Source of the DNA: JAGVPT01 sp964642725
GTDB lineage: Bacteria > Bacteroidota > Ignavibacteria > UBA10030 > UBA8401
Assembly (NCBI GenBank): GCA_964642725.1
Contig: CAZXQG010000002.1
Coordinates: 1-64,000, forward strand
Length of the DNA stretch: 64,000 nucleotides
Direction: 5' to 3'
Shown: piece by piece, positions 9,087 through 16,904 of the stretch
Layout of the letters: each line of letters begins with the position of its first letter
Position numbering within the stretch: position 1 is the stretch's first letter
Made by a program: the position numbers and the translations under genes
Notes under the pieces: model-generated
Told to the model about the DNA's origin: nothing
What the model saw: only the letters and a program-made list of their open reading frames with translations
Database searches by the model: none

Positions 9087-9758
9087 TCATTCTTGAGGTT
9101 TAGAAATGCTCAATTGTTGCTTCAGCACGGCTTCAACTGATTCCTTCTGGTCCGGTAGAAAAATGATAGTGATGTTTTTTCGCCAGGAAGGTTTCACATT
9201 CATCATCAAACTGCTTTCATCTTGCCCGACCCAGCGGTACGACGAGATATCTTTCCATCGAATGAGAGAATACGTTTCAAGAATTCCGTTGTGCCGTAAC
9301 TCGACTTTGCCAAAGAGAGGGGATGCAAAATAGAAAACGACCGAAAGATAGAATACAAGTTCGGCTATTTTCCCTCGAGAGAAGTCCGCTTGAACAATTG
9401 TGAAGATGATAAGAATGAGAAATAATCCTGCGGTTGCAAAGCCCGATATTTTCCTGCTCTGGACTCTGGGCACTCCGTACAGCAGTGATCCTGCCTTTTT
9501 CCTGACATACGGGTAACCGATCATCAATCCGCACATCAAGGCCGAGAGAAAGGACGACAGAATCATGAGCGCATTGTCTGAGCTGAGAACTGCCGCGGTA
9601 GGGTACAGCATTATCCAGCCTGCGCTGACAAGAAGGGCAAGCCCCGTACCCAGGAACATTCCGCGTTGCGAAGGATACTGAGCAATCGTTGTGCCGCGGA
9701 ATGCATACGTGAGAGAAAGAACGCCGAAAATGATTGCAGCGAAAATTAGCCACGACAT
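9087..9758 (-). CDS. Hypothetical membrane protein with C-terminal PH-like/DUF5673-like domain
   Basis: A 223-residue protein not confidently assigned. There are about five hydrophobic segments in the first 150 residues, arranged as two-helix hairpins. A soluble C-terminal part follows with the pattern VELRHNGIL, YSLIRWKDISSYRW and IIFLPDQKESVEAVL. That last pattern resembles the short domain described as DUF5673 in membrane proteins, by eye only. It lies 29 bases upstream of dihydropyrimidinase and 13 bases downstream of another small membrane protein, on the same strand, so it is very likely co-transcribed with the pyrimidine genes. There is no evidence of enzymatic motifs. A role in transport is conceivable but not shown. 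Confidence 0.65.
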   Translation of the reverse strand: MSWLIFAAIIFGVLSLTYAFRGTTIAQYPSQRGMFLGTGLALLVSAGWIMLYPTAAVLSSDNALMILSSFLSALMCGLMIGYPYVRKKAGSLLYGVPRVQSRKISGFATAGLFLILIIFTIVQADFSRGKIAELVFYLSVVFYFASPLFGKVELRHNGILETYSLIRWKDISSYRWVGQDESSLMMNVKPSWRKNITIIFLPDQKESVEAVLKQQLSISKPQE

Positions 9759-9771
9759 ATGAAATTATTTT

Positions 9772-10200
9772 TTAAGATCTTGCCGGCGCTGCTGACCCTT
9801 TTTCGTAAATACTCGCGACGATCGCGCCCGCAATGACCGTCCAAACGATTCCGTAGATTGTCGAAAACCATGCATATTTATAGGAATACCCTTTGAGGAA
9901 AAGGTGTAAGAAAATCCATGTCGGAAAGTTCACGAGGATTCCCGCATACAATCCGTATACCGCTCCGCCTTTCCAATTAGAATTGAAGCTGGCAGAGACT
10001 TTATCGAACACCCATGCAAGGACAAAGACGGTGATGAAATCACCGATGACATACCAAACAGGATTGGTTGTTTGATTGAATATGTCCGTGTGTTTGGAAT
10101 AATACATGGGGATCATGACCATTCCTTGGAGAAGGAAATCCACGATGTTCATTACCACTCCACTCGCCGCAACCGCGATCCAGAACTTGCTGTTTTTCAT
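9772..10200 (-). CDS. Small four-helix membrane protein in pyrimidine operon
   Basis: A 142-residue membrane protein of unknown function with about four hydrophobic segments (near residues 7-27, 45-65, 80-100, 110-130). The ATG at 10200 is chosen because a clear GAAGGAG ribosome binding site lies just upstream on the minus strand; a longer frame reaching 10287 would put an unlikely charged leader in front. The arrangement KFWIAVAASGVVMNIVDFLLQG, conserved-looking tryptophans and a GAIVASIYEK end recall DUF1761-like small membrane proteins such as the one at 7169-7609, but the match is not firm. It sits between PreA and the next membrane protein in a single minus-strand run. Confidence 0.65.
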   Translation of the reverse strand: MKNSKFWIAVAASGVVMNIVDFLLQGMVMIPMYYSKHTDIFNQTTNPVWYVIGDFITVFVLAWVFDKVSASFNSNWKGGAVYGLYAGILVNFPTWIFLHLFLKGYSYKYAWFSTIYGIVWTVIAGAIVASIYEKGSAAPARS

Positions 10201-10306
10201 AACATCTCCTTCCTCATGATGTGAGTGATTGAGTGAATTGGAAGCTTCAGTGCCGTGAGTAAGAGTATTATCGATTCTCAGCCACACTGAATTTCGTGGC
10301 CGTTAT

Positions 10307-11617
10307 TTAGTGAATTTCTATTCCATGTTTGTGTTGAAATTGGCGCAATGCTTCCCAAGTTACCGGTTGGGGCATCTGTTTCATCAACTCATTCCAGGTG
10401 ATTGTTTCGGAGGCGTCGTCGAGGCGCACCATGGAGATACATTTTTCAACCGGGCAGACGATGAAACAGAGCCTGCATCCGACACAATCGGACTCACGCA
10501 CCGTGGGCTGATTTTTTTCGCCATGCGGAAGGAGATCGATGCACTGATGGGCAGCATCGTTACAGGCAATATAGCAAAGATTACATTGAATGCATTTTGA
10601 TTCGTCGATGCGCGCGACCGCTTTGTAGAGAAGATTCAGATTGCCGAACTCTGAAATGCATTTGAGCGATTTCCCGCGCACCTCGTCGAGCGTCCGGTAA
10701 TTCTTTTCTTCCATCCAATGTGTCAATCCTTCAGTCATATCTTCGATGATGCGGAACCCGTAATGCATGACCGCTGTGCACACTTGAACCGAAGAAGCTC
10801 CGAGCAGGATGAACTCGAGCGCATCGCGCCACGTTGAGATTCCGCCGATCGCGGAAATAGGGAGGTTGATCTCTGTGTCGGCGGCAACTTGTGAGACCAT
10901 ATTGAGCGCAATCGGTTTTACGGCAGGTCCTGCATACCCGCCGTGCCCGCCTTTTCCGTCAACTGAGGGGTTCAGTTCGAACGTATCGAGGTCCACCCCC
11001 ATAATCGTGTTGATGGTATTGATGAGCGAAATGCCGTTTGCTTTTCCTTTTCTTGCGGCGCGCCCCGGAAAACGGATGTCGGAGATATTGGGTGTCAGCT
11101 TGACGAGAACAGGAATTGTTGAGACCTCGGTAACCCATTCCGTAATCATTGTGCAATACTCGGGCACCTGGCCGACGGCAGAGCCCATGCCCCGCTCGCT
11201 CATTCCGTGCGGGCAGCCGTAGTTCAATTCGATGCCGTCGCAGCCTGTATCGATTGTTCGTTTAACGATCTCGTGCCACGTTTCGCGTTTCGATTCCACC
11301 ATCAACGAAGCGATCACAGCCCGGTCGGGCCACAGCTTTTTCGTTTCAGCAATTTCCCGCAAGTTGACTTCAACCGGCCGGTCGCTGATGAGTTCGATGT
11401 TGTTCAGTCCGATAATTTTTTGACCGTTATAGTCCATCGACCCGTACCGGTTCACGACGTTCATTACTGCCTCGCCGATCGTTTTCCACACGGCGCCTCC
11501 CCAGCCTGCTTCGAAGGCTTTGCAGACCTGGTAGGCCGAATTTGTCGGCGGGCCGGAGGCAAGCCAAAACGGGTTCGGTGATTTTATTCCGCCGCAATTT
11601 ATTGACAAATCGATCAT
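10307..11617 (-). CDS. preA: NAD-dependent dihydropyrimidine dehydrogenase subunit PreA
   Basis: A 436-residue subunit that holds the FMN-binding dihydroorotate-dehydrogenase-like barrel followed by a two-[4Fe-4S] ferredoxin domain. The barrel begins DLSINCGGIKSPNPFWLAS and contains ELNYGCPHGMSERGMGSAVG and the phosphate-binding ISAIGGISTWRDALEF. Cysteine motifs CIQCNLCYIAC and CVGCRLCFIVCP lie near residues 335-395. It reduces uracil or thymine to the dihydro form with electrons from PreT. The active-site loop reads GMGSAVGQ where, from memory, mammalian DPD carries its catalytic cysteine; E. coli PreA is also cysteine-free there. PreT ends 12 bases upstream, so the two subunits are translated together. 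Confidence 0.95.
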   Translation of the reverse strand: MIDLSINCGGIKSPNPFWLASGPPTNSAYQVCKAFEAGWGGAVWKTIGEAVMNVVNRYGSMDYNGQKIIGLNNIELISDRPVEVNLREIAETKKLWPDRAVIASLMVESKRETWHEIVKRTIDTGCDGIELNYGCPHGMSERGMGSAVGQVPEYCTMITEWVTEVSTIPVLVKLTPNISDIRFPGRAARKGKANGISLINTINTIMGVDLDTFELNPSVDGKGGHGGYAGPAVKPIALNMVSQVAADTEINLPISAIGGISTWRDALEFILLGASSVQVCTAVMHYGFRIIEDMTEGLTHWMEEKNYRTLDEVRGKSLKCISEFGNLNLLYKAVARIDESKCIQCNLCYIACNDAAHQCIDLLPHGEKNQPTVRESDCVGCRLCFIVCPVEKCISMVRLDDASETITWNELMKQMPQPVTWEALRQFQHKHGIEIH

Positions 11618-11629
11618 GAGTGCGCTTCG

Positions 11630-12979
11630 TTAGATCCCGACTGTTAAAAAATTATCTATTCCATGCGCGGCTTTTTTCCCATCCGCCGCAGCGTTCACAA
11701 CCTCTTTTCCGCCGTTGATGCAGTCTCCGCCGGCAAAAAATTTAGCGTTGTTTGTCTGACATGTCTCCGGGTTCACCCACACATTGCCGTTTTCCATTTT
11801 GAGGTTGGGAATGTGTGAAAAGAAATTTTGCTCCGTCGCTTGGCCGACAGCTTTGATAACCATGTCGACCGGAATTTGAAATTCGGAGTTAGGAATTGGC
11901 TCTGCGATTCTCTTGCCCCGGTAGTCCGGAACGCCGAGCTTCATGCGAACACATTCAATTGCTTCAACATGCGATGATCCCAGAATTCGCTTGGGGGCGG
12001 CGAGAAAATGAAAAACTACGCCGTCGCTCTTTGCCAGTTCATACTCGAAATCATACGCGGACATCTCATCTTTGCTGCGGCGATAGATGATCATGACCTG
12101 TTCAGCGCCGAGGCGTTTCGCCTCCGTGGCGGCATCGATGGCTGTGTTTCCCGCACCGATTACGGCGACCCGCTTGCCTACGTCAACTGAATTCCATTTG
12201 CGCGACGTTACTTTTTCGATAAAGTACAGTGCATCATGGACGCCGGGCAGTTCCTCGCCGGGGATTCGAAGACGCGCCGGAGTCTGCAAGCCAACGCCAA
12301 GAAAAATTGCGTCATGGTTGTTTAATAGTTCCTCGATGGAAATGTTCCCGCCCACGTACACCCCGGTTTTAATTGTAACGCCAAGGCGCCCGACAATTGT
12401 TACTTCATTCAGGCTGTCCTGCCTCTTCATTTTGTACGGCGCGATGCCCCATGTATCGAGTCCGCCGGGTTCATGCTTAGCTTCGTAAATCGTGGCGTCA
12501 TATCCCATCAAAGCCAATTCGGCTGCACATGCCAGGCCCGCCGGGCCGCCTCCAATAACTCCGACTGATTTTCCGTTCTTTGGAGCTGGAGTGAAAAGTG
12601 GCGGCATCCCGCGTTCGACATACCAGTCCATAGCGTATCGCTGCAATCGCCCAATCTGAATCGGACTTTCACCTCGATCGTTGAAAACACATGCACCTTC
12701 ACAGAGCTGGTCGACCGGACATGCTTTTGCGCATGTGAGCGCTACCCAGTTCGACGAGAGAATGGTTTTTGCCGATCCCTTGATGTTTCCCGAAGCGATT
12801 TTTTTGATGAATGTGGAAACGTCGATATGCGTCGGGCACGCTTTCATGCAAGGGGAGTCGAAACAATACAGACAGCGGTTTGCTTCTGCGACGGCGGAAT
12901 CTTCAGAAAGTGGGGGATGAAGTTCGGCGAAATTTTCCTCGTATTCTTCGGCTGTGAGTTTCGGTGCAAGATTCTTCAT
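11630..12979 (-). CDS. preT: NAD-dependent dihydropyrimidine dehydrogenase subunit PreT
   Basis: A 449-residue FAD/NAD(P)H-binding iron-sulfur subunit of the GltD-like class, which feeds electrons to PreA. The N-terminal cysteine-rich domain shows CLYCFDSPCMKACPTHIDV and ALTCAKACPVDQLCEGACV, which bind iron-sulfur clusters. The FAD-binding GVIGGGPAGLACAAELA and the NAD(P)-binding AVIGAGNTAIDAATEA motifs follow at about residues 140 and 270. The C-terminal GGDCINGGKEVVNAAADGKKAA is the second FAD contact. It is about 15 residues upstream of the aminotransferase and immediately precedes preA. Glutamate synthase small subunits look similar, but adjacency to preA and the pyrimidine genes settles the call. 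Confidence 0.94.
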   Translation of the reverse strand: MKNLAPKLTAEEYEENFAELHPPLSEDSAVAEANRCLYCFDSPCMKACPTHIDVSTFIKKIASGNIKGSAKTILSSNWVALTCAKACPVDQLCEGACVFNDRGESPIQIGRLQRYAMDWYVERGMPPLFTPAPKNGKSVGVIGGGPAGLACAAELALMGYDATIYEAKHEPGGLDTWGIAPYKMKRQDSLNEVTIVGRLGVTIKTGVYVGGNISIEELLNNHDAIFLGVGLQTPARLRIPGEELPGVHDALYFIEKVTSRKWNSVDVGKRVAVIGAGNTAIDAATEAKRLGAEQVMIIYRRSKDEMSAYDFEYELAKSDGVVFHFLAAPKRILGSSHVEAIECVRMKLGVPDYRGKRIAEPIPNSEFQIPVDMVIKAVGQATEQNFFSHIPNLKMENGNVWVNPETCQTNNAKFFAGGDCINGGKEVVNAAADGKKAAHGIDNFLTVGI

Positions 12980-12994
12980 TGAAAGGACCGTCTT

Positions 12995-14329
12995 TTATTG
13001 CGAAGATTGTTCATCCGCGAGATTAAGCACTTCGTCAAAAACTTTCACCGCAGAATCAATTTCATCCTTTGTTATGATCAGAGGAGGGGCGATCACAAAA
13101 TGGCTGACCCATGCCTGAACGAAGACGCCTTTCTTCATCATCTCCGAGGTGATTTTATCGACGAGCAATGGTACGCCGCTAATCTTGTCTTTGTAAGAAT
13201 TGAATGGCTCTTTTGTTGTTCGATTTTTTACCAGCTCAACGGCCCAGAACAATCCGATACCGCGTACGTCGCCGATCGACTGATGCCGGACTTTGAGCGC
13301 ATTCAATTTGGAACCCATGTATTCTCCCATCTCGTTTGCCCGTTCAATGAGGTTGAGGCGTTTCAGCTCATTGATTGCGGCAACGGCCGGAGCCAGCGTT
13401 AACGGATGCGCCTCGTAGGTGTGGCCATGTGAAAAGTAGTGGTCGTCGAAATAGTCCGCGATCTTTTTTGTTGTAGCACACAGACCGAGGGGAACATACG
13501 CCGTCGTGATTCCTTTTGCCGTCGTAAGGATATCCGGTGTTACATTCCAATGATCTACGGCGAACCATTTGCCTGTCCGGCCCCATCCACTCATCACTTC
13601 GTCCGCTATGAGGAGAACATTATGTTTGTCGCATATCTGCCTCAATCGCGGCATATATTCTTTCGGCGGAATCAACACGCCGTTTGTTCCAACCACCGGT
13701 TCAATCATGACAGCGGCAACATCGCTTTCGTTTTCGATCATATGTTCGATGTATTCAACGCATGCAATTCCGCAGTCTGGATACGTATGATGAAGAGGGC
13801 AGCGGTAGCAATGGACTTCAGGCCCGAAGATGACTCCCGGAATTTTTCCAGCCGGTTCCATCGCCCATCGGCGCGGATCTCCGGTGGCGGCAATCGACCC
13901 CATCGTTGAGCCATGGTAGGAATGATAACGCGCGATTATTTTTGTCTTGCCGGTGAACATGCGCGCGATCTTAAAAGCGGCCTCGTTCGCTTCAGTGCCC
14001 GATGTCGTGTAAAAGAATTTTTCCAGTCCCTGTGGAAGAACTTCTAAAAGAAGCTTGCTCAATTCGGCCCTTGCTTCCGTGGCAAATCCGGGTGCGATAT
14101 ACGGAAGCTTGTGGGCTTGCTCCTCAATCGCTTTGATAACTGCCTGGTTTTTATGGCCGAGAGTAACGCACATAAGTTGAGAAGAAAAATCCAGGTATTT
14201 CTTCCCGCTTGCATCGAAGAAGTAGCATCCTTCGGCGTCCGTTATATGGAGCGGCTTCCAACCTTTCTGGAATCTCCATGTTCCGAATGTGTTTTTCGCT
14301 GTTATTTCTATTATTTCTTGTGACGTCAT
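12995..14329 (-). CDS. Class III PLP aminotransferase (beta-alanine / 3-aminoisobutyrate type)
   Basis: A 444-residue omega-amino acid aminotransferase. Class III marks are FFYTTSGTEANEAAFKIAR, YHSYHGSTMGSIAATGDPRR, the PLP aspartate region LLIADEVMSGWGRTGKWFA and the PLP lysine in LTTAKGITTAYVPLG. A cysteine-bearing insert, HCYRCPLHHTYPDCGIAC, is seen in taurine-pyruvate-like members of the class. In this operon the natural role is to deaminate beta-alanine and 3-aminoisobutyrate to malonate and methylmalonate semialdehydes for MmsA. The amino acceptor (pyruvate or 2-oxoglutarate) cannot be read from sequence. It follows the beta-ureidopropionase by 69 bases and precedes preT by 15. Confidence 0.9.
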   Translation of the reverse strand: MTSQEIIEITAKNTFGTWRFQKGWKPLHITDAEGCYFFDASGKKYLDFSSQLMCVTLGHKNQAVIKAIEEQAHKLPYIAPGFATEARAELSKLLLEVLPQGLEKFFYTTSGTEANEAAFKIARMFTGKTKIIARYHSYHGSTMGSIAATGDPRRWAMEPAGKIPGVIFGPEVHCYRCPLHHTYPDCGIACVEYIEHMIENESDVAAVMIEPVVGTNGVLIPPKEYMPRLRQICDKHNVLLIADEVMSGWGRTGKWFAVDHWNVTPDILTTAKGITTAYVPLGLCATTKKIADYFDDHYFSHGHTYEAHPLTLAPAVAAINELKRLNLIERANEMGEYMGSKLNALKVRHQSIGDVRGIGLFWAVELVKNRTTKEPFNSYKDKISGVPLLVDKITSEMMKKGVFVQAWVSHFVIAPPLIITKDEIDSAVKVFDEVLNLADEQSSQ

Positions 14330-14398
14330 TGCGTCAGCGAACTTTCTTAGATTTTCTTTACTTTCAACTTCTCACTTTTAACTTTGCACTTTTTCAGA

Positions 14399-15271
14399 TC
14401 AGTATTCCTCAACAATCTCTTTATACGATTCCGGCCGGCGATCCCTGTAGAATTGCCACACCGAACGGACCTCCTTAATCATGTCTAAATCCAGATCGGC
14501 GACCACAAGTTCGGTTTTATCCCGGCTCGCCTGGGCGATGATCTTTCCCCGCGGATTGCAGAAATAACTTTTTCCGTAGAACTCGCCGATATTCCAGGGA
14601 GGCTCTGTGCCTACCCGGTTAATTGCACCGACGAAATAACCGTTGGCTACAGCGTGAGCCGGTTGTTCGAGTTCCCATAAATATTCTGACAATCCGGCAA
14701 CGGTAGCCGATGGATTAAAAACGATTTCTGCGCCGTGTAATCCAAGGATACGCGCCCCTTCGGGAAAGTGCCGGTCGTAGCAAATATACACGCCAATATC
14801 GGCATAGCGCGTTTTAAAGACTGGGTACCCGAGGTTGCCGGGCTTAAAGTAGAATTTTTCCCAGAAGCCCGGGTCGACTTGAGGGATGTGATGTTTGCGG
14901 TATTTTCCAAGATACTTTCCGTCGGCGTCAATCACCGCTGCAGTGTTATAGTAGATCCCAGCCATTTCCTCTTCATAAATCGGAACGATCATCACCATTT
15001 TATACTTTTTTGCGTACTCTTGCATAAGCTTTACAGTAGGTCCATCAGGAATTTTTTCGACCATCGCATACCATTTTGTCTTCTGTTCAGCGCAGAAATA
15101 TGGTCCAAAGAACATTTCCTGCAGGCAAAGAATTTGAACGCCTTTTTTCCCCGCATCATCTATGAGCGCAATATGCTTGTCTATCATCGATCTTTTCATG
15201 ACTTCAATAGGCTTTTCCGTAGACTCGGAAACGGAACATTGAATAAGCCCCCCCTTTACAATGCGAGGCAT
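14399..15271 (-). CDS. Beta-ureidopropionase (N-carbamoyl-beta-alanine amidohydrolase), nitrilase family
   Basis: A 290-residue carbon-nitrogen hydrolase releasing ammonia and CO2 from N-carbamoyl-beta-alanine, giving beta-alanine. The Glu-Lys-Cys triad is complete: E52 in LQEMFFGPYF, K126 in YRKHHIPQVDPGFWE and C164 in YICYDRHFPEGAR. The C-terminal IINRVGTEPP-type region appears as GAINRVGTEPPWN, and FYRDRRPESY ends the protein as in plant and bacterial ureidopropionases. The ATG at 15271 is preceded by a GAAGGAG ribosome binding site; an in-frame ATG at 15292 is less likely. This is the first gene of the operon, 55 bases from a good promoter. N-carbamoylputrescine amidase is the main alternative, ruled out mainly by context. 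Confidence 0.93.
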   Translation of the reverse strand: MPRIVKGGLIQCSVSESTEKPIEVMKRSMIDKHIALIDDAGKKGVQILCLQEMFFGPYFCAEQKTKWYAMVEKIPDGPTVKLMQEYAKKYKMVMIVPIYEEEMAGIYYNTAAVIDADGKYLGKYRKHHIPQVDPGFWEKFYFKPGNLGYPVFKTRYADIGVYICYDRHFPEGARILGLHGAEIVFNPSATVAGLSEYLWELEQPAHAVANGYFVGAINRVGTEPPWNIGEFYGKSYFCNPRGKIIAQASRDKTELVVADLDLDMIKEVRSVWQFYRDRRPESYKEIVEEY

Positions 15272-15331
15272 GTTGGCTCCTTCCTCATGCAATGAATTCT
15301 GCTGTGATTATAGCTGAAATGGCTGAGGCAA

Positions 15332-15360
15332 ATAGTAATTACAATTTTGCTGATTGTCAA
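15332..15360 (-). promoter_or_regulatory. Promoter of the pyrimidine-degradation operon
   Basis: On the minus strand a perfect TTGACA (15360-15355) is followed after 17 bases by TACTAT (15337-15332). Transcription would start near 15325, about 55 bases before the beta-ureidopropionase ATG. Confidence 0.65.
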
Positions 15361-15403
15361 GGAGTTTGGACGGAATTCGCCTCTCTTGTTTTTGAAAGTC
15401 CTA

Positions 15404-15435
15404 TTGATTACCTTGTCTTGCGACTGTGTAATCAA
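15404..15435 (+). promoter_or_regulatory. lemA promoter with overlapping inverted repeat (candidate operator)
   Basis: TTGATT (15404-15409) and TGTAAT (15427-15432) are separated by 17 bases, about 30 bases before lemA. The two boxes lie inside a perfect 8-bp inverted repeat, TTGATTAC (15404-15411) and GTAATCAA (15428-15435), with a 16-base spacer. A regulator bound to it would cover both promoter elements. Confidence 0.45.
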
Positions 15436-15465
15436 CCGAGTGTTTAACCAAGGAGAATATTTGCA

Positions 15466-16074
15466 ATGAAATCAAAAGGTCTCATCATCGCAATGTCAGT
15501 AATTGGCGGAATTCTTCTCGTTGTAGTATTGACAATTATGTGGGGCGTCGGCGTCTATAATAACCTGGTGGCGATGAATGAAGGAGTGAATAGCGCGTGG
15601 TCGCAGGTTCAAAATCAGTACCAGCGCCGATTTGATTTGATTCCGAATTTGGTAGAAACGGTAAAAGGATATGCGAGTCACGAGAAAGAGACGTTGGAAA
15701 ATGTTGTTCAAGCGCGTGCCAAGGTCGGTCAGATGGTCATTTCCCCCGAGGTGTTGAAAGATCCGCAGGCTTTTCAAATGTTTGAGAAAGCGCAAGGGGA
15801 GTTGACTTCGGCTCTGTCTCGTCTTATGGTGGTTACTGAGAATTATCCGAATCTTAAAGCGAATGAAAGTTTTCTGCAGTTGCAGTCTCAATTGGAAGGC
15901 ACGGAGAACAGGATTGCAGTCGAACGAAAACATTTCAACGAAGTAGTGCAAACATACAACACGACAATTAAGACAATCCCAACATCAATGATTGCAGGTT
16001 TCGGCGGTTTTACGCCCAAGGCATATTTCCAGGCTCAAACAGGAGCAGAAGAAGCGCCGAAGGTAAAATTCTAA
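15466..16074 (+). CDS. lemA: LemA family protein
   Basis: A 202-residue membrane-anchored protein. One N-terminal membrane segment (about residues 6-27) is followed by the LemA core: YNNLVAMNEGVNSAWSQVQNQYQRRFDLIPNLVETVKGYASHE-type residues, then ENYPNLKANESFLQLQSQLEGTENRIA and a YNTTIKTIPTSMIAGF segment. LemA proteins have a helical extracytoplasmic domain and no firmly known biochemical role. A clear AAGGAGA site precedes the ATG. The gene lies just ahead of a TPM-domain exported protein, a pairing that recurs in many genomes and suggests joint envelope function. Confidence 0.95.
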   Translation: MKSKGLIIAMSVIGGILLVVVLTIMWGVGVYNNLVAMNEGVNSAWSQVQNQYQRRFDLIPNLVETVKGYASHEKETLENVVQARAKVGQMVISPEVLKDPQAFQMFEKAQGELTSALSRLMVVTENYPNLKANESFLQLQSQLEGTENRIAVERKHFNEVVQTYNTTIKTIPTSMIAGFGGFTPKAYFQAQTGAEEAPKVKF

Positions 16075-16131
16075 CCATCAGGTGAAATTATCAAAACGTG
16101 GTCAACACATAGTCTAACACTCCTCTTTCTC

Positions 16132-16866
16132 GTGGTTTTTTTGGGGTCTGCGGGGTTCGTGCTGAAGGCGCAAGAAATTTCCCCGCCGCAATTGCACGAA
16201 CATGTCACCGATTTTACAAACACGCTCGCTTTTTCCGAATGGCGTTCGCTCGAATCTCAACTGAAGGGATTCGAAGATAGCACGTCTACCCAAATTGCGA
16301 TTGTCCTGATTCAGTCCCTGCAGGGGAATGATATCAACGACTATTCGCTGAAAATTGCAGAAGCGAATAAAATTGGGACAAAAGGAAAGGACAACGGCCT
16401 TCTTATTCTCATCGCGAAAGATGACAAGAAAATCAGGTTCGAGGTCGGTTACGGATTGGAGGGCTCCCTGCCAGACGCGTTGTGCGATCAGATTATACGG
16501 AACGAAATTCGTCCGCGTTTTCGCGACGGGGATTATTACGGCGGAATTAACGCAGGTATTGGTGCGGTCATCCAGGCGACCAGAGGAGAATACAAAGCGG
16601 AAGGCCGGACGAGAGAGAAAGTGACAAATTTGGGGACAGTGCTGTTGTCGCTTGTCTTATTTGTGATATTCGGGATGTCGATCTTCGGCGGCGGACGTAG
16701 GTACGGCATATCATCTCGCGGACATTATCGATCGGGATATTGGGGGGGCGGTTTTGGAGGAGGAGGATTTTTTGGCGGAGGTGGTTTCGGTGGCGGCGGC
16801 GGCGGTGGTGGATGGTCTGGTGGCGGCGGATCATTCGGCGGCGGCGGCGCAAGTGGAGGCTGGTAA
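16132..16866 (+). CDS. Exported TPM-domain (YgcG-like) protein with glycine-rich tail
   Basis: A TPM-domain protein of the YgcG type: signal peptide, an extracytoplasmic TPM domain (about residues 25-145: DFTNTLAFSEWRSLESQLKG, IGTKGKDNGLLILIAKDDKK, RFEVGYGLEGSLPD), a membrane helix near 165-180 and a long glycine-rich tail. The first ordinary start codon is the GTG at 16132, but that removes most of the signal peptide. The frame is open upstream to the lemA stop and encodes a basic and hydrophobic leader (KTWSTHSLTLLFLVV). An AGGTGA site at 16080-16085 points to initiation at ATT 16087 or ATC 16090, an unusual start. TPM domains are linked to photosystem repair in plants, with phosphatase activity reported; the bacterial role is uncertain. 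Confidence 0.85.
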   Translation: MVFLGSAGFVLKAQEISPPQLHEHVTDFTNTLAFSEWRSLESQLKGFEDSTSTQIAIVLIQSLQGNDINDYSLKIAEANKIGTKGKDNGLLILIAKDDKKIRFEVGYGLEGSLPDALCDQIIRNEIRPRFRDGDYYGGINAGIGAVIQATRGEYKAEGRTREKVTNLGTVLLSLVLFVIFGMSIFGGGRRYGISSRGHYRSGYWGGGFGGGGFFGGGGFGGGGGGGGWSGGGGSFGGGGASGGW

Positions 16867-16904
16867 GTGATCTTTTAACCCACAAGCACAATACGCAGGA
16901 TCGA

